In this document: one piece after another, positions 26,473 through 30,950 of the stretch
Numbering within the stretch: position 1 is the first letter of the stretch
Layout of the letters: each line of letters starts with the position of its first letter
Assembly: GCA_020536535.1 (NCBI GenBank)
Contig: JAHLWZ010001002.1
Location: 1 to 30,950, forward strand
Direction of reading: 5' to 3'
DNA from: Pelomyxa schiedti
Lineage: Eukaryota; Evosea; Pelobiontida; Pelomyxidae
Length of the DNA: 30,950 bases
Notes under the pieces: model-generated
What the model saw: only the letters and a program-made list of their open reading frames with translations
What the model was told of the DNA's origin: nothing
Database searches by the model: none
Made by a program: the position numbers and the translations under genes

Positions 26473-26910
26473 TCACCACTTGGAATTTATTATTAGTGCT
26501 CATTGTTGTGCCTGTACGTTATGATTGACACCCTCGATTTCACATTATTTCGGTGTTGTTCTCCAAGACATTGGCATTTAGAACAACACACGCAAAGTCC
26601 ACAAGATGATTGTGAAATGGAAAGAATGAATGTCTTGCCTTAAGTTACGGACGAAGGCGGTGTAGTAGCATCTTCAGTGTTGCCGATGTGATTCCTTCCC
26701 GGAGGGAGTCCCGTTCTAGTAATCCATCAAGATCTTCTTCACGGAGTGAGTCAGTCCGCTTTACATAAGGCATCAATGCCCCGAGGATGAGTTAACTGAG
26801 TTGATTGCCCACTTGTCTGTGTCCTTCCTGATTCCTAGAAGCAACCAACTGAAAAGGTGTCGCCTATCTTTTTGAAAAGAAAGCAAAAAAACCATTGGCC
26901 GTTGCAGATC
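26473..26910. other. 438 bp intergenic region with one small possible reading frame
   Basis: AT-rich after the stop, then a moderately GC-rich centre. No family relic that I can see. The only coding hint is a 42-codon minus-strand frame at 26645-26773. The next gene's frame is open from 26857 without an ATG. Confidence 0.5.
26645..26773 (-). CDS. Small hypothetical ORF or exon remnant (42 aa)
   Basis: Reads MPYVKRTDSLREEDLDGLLE, then RDSLREGITSATLKMLLHRL and a short end. The composition (charged, amphipathic, Leu-rich) is protein-like, with a repeated DSLREE/DSLREG element. The frame is closed by a TAA a few codons upstream of the ATG. I do not recognise it. It could be the 3' exon of a lost gene or chance. 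Confidence 0.2.
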   Translation of the reverse strand: MPYVKRTDSLREEDLDGLLERDSLREGITSATLKMLLHRLRP

Positions 26911-28161
26911 ATGAAGAGGTCCAATAAACCAATACCACTTTGGGATTGCGGGGCCGACTACGACGACAGCATTCCAGACAACGATCGATTCGGAATCAGA
27001 GACGCAACGTACGCCCGAGACCAATTCATCGCCCTCGGGGTTGGCGTCATTGTGGGACGTTGCGGCCGCGACGTCGGCAGCCCCGTTTCGGCCCTCTCTC
27101 CATCTACGCTCGCCCTCATCGGCCAAAATTGGGTTGTTGTGCGCTCCCGGCTCGTGGTCATCGAACTCAAGCGTGTCAGCTGCCACGAGTGCCACGAGGT
27201 CAGCGTGTCGCCGACACTCGGCCTCCTCACGCACCCCGTGTTTGACGAAAAGCTCAGCCAGGCCGCCGAGTTCCATGGATGGGTTGGCAACCCCAATTCT
27301 GGTGAAAGGTTTGCCCTTGGCGTCCATGAAATGCTGTTTACCGAGGACATGTGTGTGATGGACACCAAGGGGGAGATGGAGATGAGGCTGCTCTATGAAG
27401 TACCACCTGACCCGTTGAAGTATCGGCTGTATGCAAGCAGGAGGTGGGCTGTGAAAGTACAACAATTTAGTGTATCCAGTACGATGGCGCTGTGGAACTT
27501 TGATGAAGTTGAGAGTTGTGGTGCGAGTGAGGGCGAGAGTGATAGTGATATTATTTTACTGCCATCCATGATTAACTGTGCAGCGTTTGATGGTGACCGT
27601 TCACTGGTTGTATCACTGCAGGGCGGTCATGTAATGGCCATTGATCTTGAGTCCACTTGGGCAAAAAAAGTGCTGGTTTCTACGCCATTGCCATTCCACG
27701 AAACGCTTCAGAGCCAGGTGAGCATTGACGGCATTATTTGCTGGAAGGGAATGATCTATGCGCTTCTATCTGAAGAAGTCAGGCCGGGGCCGCGGCGCCC
27801 GAATGATCGTGGGCCGTACTTCACTGTCAGAAAAGCTGGGCTGCAGTGCCTGAAAACTGGAGAGAGGATCGCACTGAGTGATGGAAGAGCACAGCCAATT
27901 GGTGGGCCGTACTTCGCCGTCACAAGATCCACCACTACGGATGGAGAACTGGCAGAGGTGCGCAGTGTTGAGGAACCAACCAAAGTGTTGTGCACCCACA
28001 AAAAAGGGACGGACTGGGAGTCCAGATGGTGCTTTGGGAATGAACTGGTTGTCCGGGACATCACTGACTGGCCAAAAGGAATCGAAGTGGCTGATGCTGC
28101 ATGTGGCTTCATCATCTTCAGAATGGGGCAAGGCTCTCTCAATGTGCAAAGGATTTCATAA
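26911..28161 (+). CDS. Family A propeller-like protein (416 aa) with a 19-residue insertion
   Basis: ATG at 26911 (MKRSNKPIPLWDCGADYDDS) adds a longer N-terminal leader before IRDATYARDQFIALGVG. The next 100 residues nearly equal those of the 25336 gene, including the CHECH cluster. Downstream: ASRRWAVK, TMALWNFDEVES, an acidic Ser/Asp loop (EGESDSDI), VMAIDLESTWAKK, CWKGMIYALLSEE, then an inserted segment (27776-27832) ending DRGPYFTVRK before AGLQCLKTGERIAL, QPIGGPYFAVTR, SVEEPTKVLCTHKKG and IEVADAACGFIIFRM. The insertion is absent from the sister gene and resembles the gene's own GGPYFAVTR strand about 90 bp later, so it looks like a local copy. The usual DAVSG is DAACG here. Function unknown. 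Confidence 0.9.
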   Translation: MKRSNKPIPLWDCGADYDDSIPDNDRFGIRDATYARDQFIALGVGVIVGRCGRDVGSPVSALSPSTLALIGQNWVVVRSRLVVIELKRVSCHECHEVSVSPTLGLLTHPVFDEKLSQAAEFHGWVGNPNSGERFALGVHEMLFTEDMCVMDTKGEMEMRLLYEVPPDPLKYRLYASRRWAVKVQQFSVSSTMALWNFDEVESCGASEGESDSDIILLPSMINCAAFDGDRSLVVSLQGGHVMAIDLESTWAKKVLVSTPLPFHETLQSQVSIDGIICWKGMIYALLSEEVRPGPRRPNDRGPYFTVRKAGLQCLKTGERIALSDGRAQPIGGPYFAVTRSTTTDGELAEVRSVEEPTKVLCTHKKGTDWESRWCFGNELVVRDITDWPKGIEVADAACGFIIFRMGQGSLNVQRIS

Positions 28162-28259
28162 TAAACAAAACAGCTGCACTAAAACAATAAAATGTCCTTT
28201 GAACCACAGGAAAATTGCTCTGTTATACACGAAGTGCGCCGAGCATTTTTTTTTCCGGG

Positions 28260-28345
28260 TGTACCACTGTCACTTCGGGCGTTGCTCTCTGGTGGAAGAC
28301 CTTGGCTTCTGTGCCTGAACACTAGTCCGAGGGTTCCGTTGGCAG
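28260..28345 (+). pseudogene. Family A relic (CLNTGQR region)
   Basis: The frame reads ALLSGGRPWLLCLNTSPRVPL, closely matching the intact ALLS...LQCLNTGQRTPL segment of family A. Nothing recognisable lies on either side before the next gene's ATG at 28382. It is a small leftover of a deleted tandem copy. Confidence 0.6.
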
Positions 28346-28381
28346 CAGAGTCTTCACAAAGAGTAACAATCAACGAAACTC

Positions 28382-29551
28382 ATGGTCAGCATACCCTTCA
28401 ACCGACTCGCAATCAGAGATGCAACGTACGCCCGAGACCAATTCATCGCGCTCGGAGTTGGCGCGATTGTGGGACGGTGCGGCGGCTCCAGCCCCGCGTC
28501 GGCCCTCGCCCCGTGTTCCCTGTCCCTCCTCGGTCGCGAGTGGGTCGTGTTCCCAGCCAGGGTCGTCGTGGTCGAGCTCAAGCGCGCCGCGCTGCGCAGC
28601 AGGCCCGAGTACGTCGCGATCAGCGCGTCGCCGACGCTGGGCCTCGTGTGCGATCCCACAATTGTCTCGTTCGGGCAGGCCCACGGCAGGGTCAGGTGTT
28701 TCTACCACTGGGCCGGGCCTCTGTCCTGCGGGCGCAGGTTTGCCCTAGTGATGGCCGAGGAACCACCCGGCAGTGGAAGGCTGGGCTTGTGTGTGATTGA
28801 CACCCTGTGTGGGCCCGGTGATGGAGAGGCAGAAGTGAAGAGTATAGGCAGGCTGTCGAGGCCTTGGTGCAGCAACAGGCAGTGGGTCGCGGCGGCGCGG
28901 AATGCCCTGCCGACCAGTACTCTGTCGCTGTGGAGCCTTGGTGATGTTGTTGGTGGGCGTGAGGGAATGTTGGTGGCAAACTCGAGCGTGGAGGGTGTCG
29001 TTCTGCCGTGGGCAGTGGACTGGATTTCATTTTGTGGTGACAGCTCGCTGGTCGTGGCACAAGAGGACTCGGGACCACTGGTGGTGGACCTGGAAGCCAC
29101 TTTGGCCCAGGGGAGGCTGGTCAGCAGCCCCCTGTCACTCCCTGCCTTTGATGGGAGTATGTTTCTTCATGACTTTGTGTGCTGGGAGGGAATGGCCCAT
29201 GCTGTGCTCTATCAGAACGAGGGTCTTCTGTGCCTGAGCACTGGGCAGAGGACGCCATTGCGCCCTGGGGTTGCACACCCAATTGGTGGGAAGTATGCAG
29301 CAAAGTGTACTTACAGTGACGATGAGTGCATAACTGAGGTGTACAGTGTTTTTGAGCCAGAGAGGGTGTGCTTCACACACAGGGCACTGCGCCAAAGTGA
29401 AAGACTGAGGTTTGGGCATGAAACTGTTTTGATGGATAATGTCGTCAGTGGCTCACAAGGCATAAACACCATCAAAGTCGTTGATGCTGTGTCTGGCTTC
29501 CTTATGTGCAAAATGGTGGTCAAGGGGTTCTCTGTGACTGATATTTCTTGA
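28382..29551 (+). CDS. Family A propeller-like protein (389 aa)
   Basis: ATG at 28382 (MVSIPFNRLAIRDATYARDQ). Landmarks: FIALGVGAIVGRCGGSS, SLLGREWVVFPARVVVVEL, ISASPTLGLVCDP, YHWAGPLSCGRRFAL, LCVIDTL, SNRQWVAAA, TLSLWSLGDVVGG, LVVDLEATLAQGRLV, CWEGMAHAVL, CLSTGQRTPL, HPIGGKYA, SVFEPERVCF, FGHETVLMD and VVDAVSGFLMCKM. The final Arg of the usual GRCGR is missing (GRCGG), and CWKG is CWEG, so those positions tolerate change. The 5' half is very GC-rich. Its N-terminal MVSIPF.RLAI resembles the MSIISIKPLAI of the left-array 2974 gene. Function unknown. Confidence 0.9.
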   Translation: MVSIPFNRLAIRDATYARDQFIALGVGAIVGRCGGSSPASALAPCSLSLLGREWVVFPARVVVVELKRAALRSRPEYVAISASPTLGLVCDPTIVSFGQAHGRVRCFYHWAGPLSCGRRFALVMAEEPPGSGRLGLCVIDTLCGPGDGEAEVKSIGRLSRPWCSNRQWVAAARNALPTSTLSLWSLGDVVGGREGMLVANSSVEGVVLPWAVDWISFCGDSSLVVAQEDSGPLVVDLEATLAQGRLVSSPLSLPAFDGSMFLHDFVCWEGMAHAVLYQNEGLLCLSTGQRTPLRPGVAHPIGGKYAAKCTYSDDECITEVYSVFEPERVCFTHRALRQSERLRFGHETVLMDNVVSGSQGINTIKVVDAVSGFLMCKMVVKGFSVTDIS

Positions 29552-29734
29552 CAGAATCAGCTCTAAATCCTTTTCTGTTTTAACATTCCACTTTGCATGT
29601 GTTGTTCTTACTTTGCAGGTGTTGCTTCCTTGTTGGTGCCGTTTCGTTTTGTTTTTACAGCCTTCTGTTTTCGATTCGCAGGAAAACGAAAAAAATAAAA
29701 AAATTGTTTTACCTCCACTGTTTTGTCCCATTTG
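29552..29734. other. AT-rich intergenic spacer with short direct repeat
   Basis: Contains two imperfect copies of TTTGCA(T/G)GTGTTG with CTTACT or CTTCCT (29593-29630), and an A-rich run (AAAACGAAAAAAATAAAAAA) about 35 bp before the next ATG. Likely holds the 3' UTR of one gene and the core promoter of the next. Confidence 0.4.
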
Positions 29735-30895
29735 ATGGCGGACCCAAAAGCAGTTGAAACCAAGGACAACACCGACGCGCGCGACCAGTTCATTGCCCTC
29801 GGCGTCGGTGTAATTGTGGGACGTTGCGGCCGCGACATCGCCAGCCCTGTGTCGGCCCTCACGCCCCCTTTGTTGTCGTGTATCGGCCGAGAGTGGATCG
29901 TGTTCCCTGCCAGGCTCGTCGTCGTGGAATTGGCGTGTCATTCAGTCGTCATAGCCAAGAACTTCGTGAGGTTCAGCGTGTCACCGACGCTGGGCCTCGT
30001 GCGGCATCCCACAATGATCAATTTCGGAAGCATCAACAGAGTCACATACTTCTACGGGTGGGTGGGTCCCCAGTCATCAGGCGACAGGTTCGCCCTGACG
30101 ATGGCCCAGGCTGCTGACGAGACCAGCGGAGCACAGAGGTTGGTCTTGATCGACACCAGCGGGCACAGTGAGGACCTGAGGCTGTGTAACCGGCTGAGCC
30201 TGTCGGGGCCCTGGTGCAGCAACAGGAGGTGGATTGCAGCCACAAAAATAACAAAAAGGAACCCTCTGAGGTCGTCACTGGCACTGTGGAACCTTGATGG
30301 AGTTGAGAGTGGCAGTGTCTCCAAAGTGGAGGGCATTGCTACGCCGTGGAGTGTGTTCTGGGCCGCGTTTGGTGATGACAGTTCACTGGTTGTTTCACAG
30401 TTGGAGGGTACCGTGATCATTGACCTGGAGGCAACCTTTTCACAGAGCACGCTGGTTTGGAGGACAGCGCGAATCGCTGCTGTTGATGGGATGCGCCTCA
30501 TCGAGCACACGATCTGCGGGAATGGAGTGGTGTATGCCTTGCTCTCTGGGAGAGATGGAAGCACTTGGGTGCAGTGCCTGACAACTGGCGTGAGCACCAA
30601 ATTGAGCCGAGGAAATACCAAGCCACTTGGTGGGCCCTATGTTGCTGTGAGTACCTCCAGCAAAGGAGATGGAATTGATGTGTACAGCGTTCTGGAGCCA
30701 ACCAAGTTGTGCCTACAACACAGGGCACACAGTGGAAATGAGAGGTTAGTGACTGGGCGGGAGATGGTGTTCCGGGACAATGGTTTTTGTGATCCACCAC
30801 CAGGACCAAGCACCATTGAGGTTGTTGACGCCTTGACTGGCTTTGTTGTCTTCAAAATGGGTGTCCCTGGTTGCTTTGTGGGATGTGTTTCGTGA
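29735..30895 (+). CDS. Family A propeller-like protein (386 aa)
   Basis: ATG at 29735 (MADPKAVETKDNTDARDQ); codons upstream are open but lack an ATG. The N-terminal ATYARDQ is replaced by NTDARDQ. Then FIALGVGVIVGRCGRDIASPVSAL, LSCIGREWIVFPARLVVVEL, VRFSVSPTLGLVRHP, FYGWVGPQSSGDRFAL, LVLIDTSG, SNRRWIAAT, SLALWNLDGVESG, VIIDLEATFSQ, CGNGVVYALLSG, CLTTGVSTKL, KPLGGPYVAV, SVLEPTKLCL, GREMVFRD and IEVVDALTGFVVFKM. DALTG here equals the family B version of this motif, which helps tie the two families together. CWKG is replaced by CGNG. Last complete gene; the array probably continues beyond the window. Function unknown. Confidence 0.9.
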   Translation: MADPKAVETKDNTDARDQFIALGVGVIVGRCGRDIASPVSALTPPLLSCIGREWIVFPARLVVVELACHSVVIAKNFVRFSVSPTLGLVRHPTMINFGSINRVTYFYGWVGPQSSGDRFALTMAQAADETSGAQRLVLIDTSGHSEDLRLCNRLSLSGPWCSNRRWIAATKITKRNPLRSSLALWNLDGVESGSVSKVEGIATPWSVFWAAFGDDSSLVVSQLEGTVIIDLEATFSQSTLVWRTARIAAVDGMRLIEHTICGNGVVYALLSGRDGSTWVQCLTTGVSTKLSRGNTKPLGGPYVAVSTSSKGDGIDVYSVLEPTKLCLQHRAHSGNERLVTGREMVFRDNGFCDPPPGPSTIEVVDALTGFVVFKMGVPGCFVGCVS

Positions 30896-30950
30896 AAAGA
30901 AAAAAGGCTCAAGTTTTCTCGTAGCAAGGAATTGACGGTTGGTCATGCAA

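Overview
This looks like nuclear DNA of a unicellular eukaryote (a protist). Three genes in the middle can be rebuilt only by removing many short GT-AG introns, mostly 40-55 nt. They encode typical eukaryotic proteins: a PARP1-type poly(ADP-ribose) polymerase, a heterotrimeric G-protein alpha subunit and a Golgi-type type II glycosyltransferase. All three stop codons are used as stops. An amoebozoan, perhaps an archamoeba, would fit, but that is a guess from general impression and nothing in the window proves it.

The window is a central island of intron-rich conserved genes (about 13.6-23.8 kb) between two arrays of an intronless, GC-richer, multi-copy gene family. Left array (1-13.3 kb): nearly every copy is on the minus strand and points away from the island. 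It holds two ~495-residue members (family B), three intact ~360-395-residue members (family A), one divergent plus-strand member without its N-terminal segment, and at least six broken or relic pieces. Right array (24-30.9 kb): five intact family A genes on the plus strand, also pointing away from the island, with two relic fragments between them.

Families A and B share an N-terminal signature (DQF[IV]AL...RCG), a central [SI][VA]SPT[LM]G motif, an (I/V)DL.A.[FL].Q strand and a C-terminal (D)A(V/L)[ST]G(F/L) strand. The repeated four-strand pattern suggests a beta-propeller. I do not recognise the family. Family B adds a Pro-rich tail ending in a possible CaaX prenylation box.

The left array also holds a ~66 bp inverted repeat at 1-68 and 5311-5376, an 18 bp perfect palindrome at 5279-5296, and a ~300 bp tandem repeat (about 2.7 copies, 6.04-6.84 kb) with CA microsatellites.

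Island, left to right: glycosyltransferase (minus, 5 exons); PARP (plus, about 29 exons), head to head with it across about 90 bp; an intron-containing gene I could not identify (plus, about 20.0-22.2 kb); and G-alpha (minus, 7 exons), which converges on the unidentified gene and lies head to head with the first right-array family gene. The island genes have ordinary cellular roles (glycan synthesis, DNA-damage signalling, receptor signalling) and show no operon-like link to the arrays.
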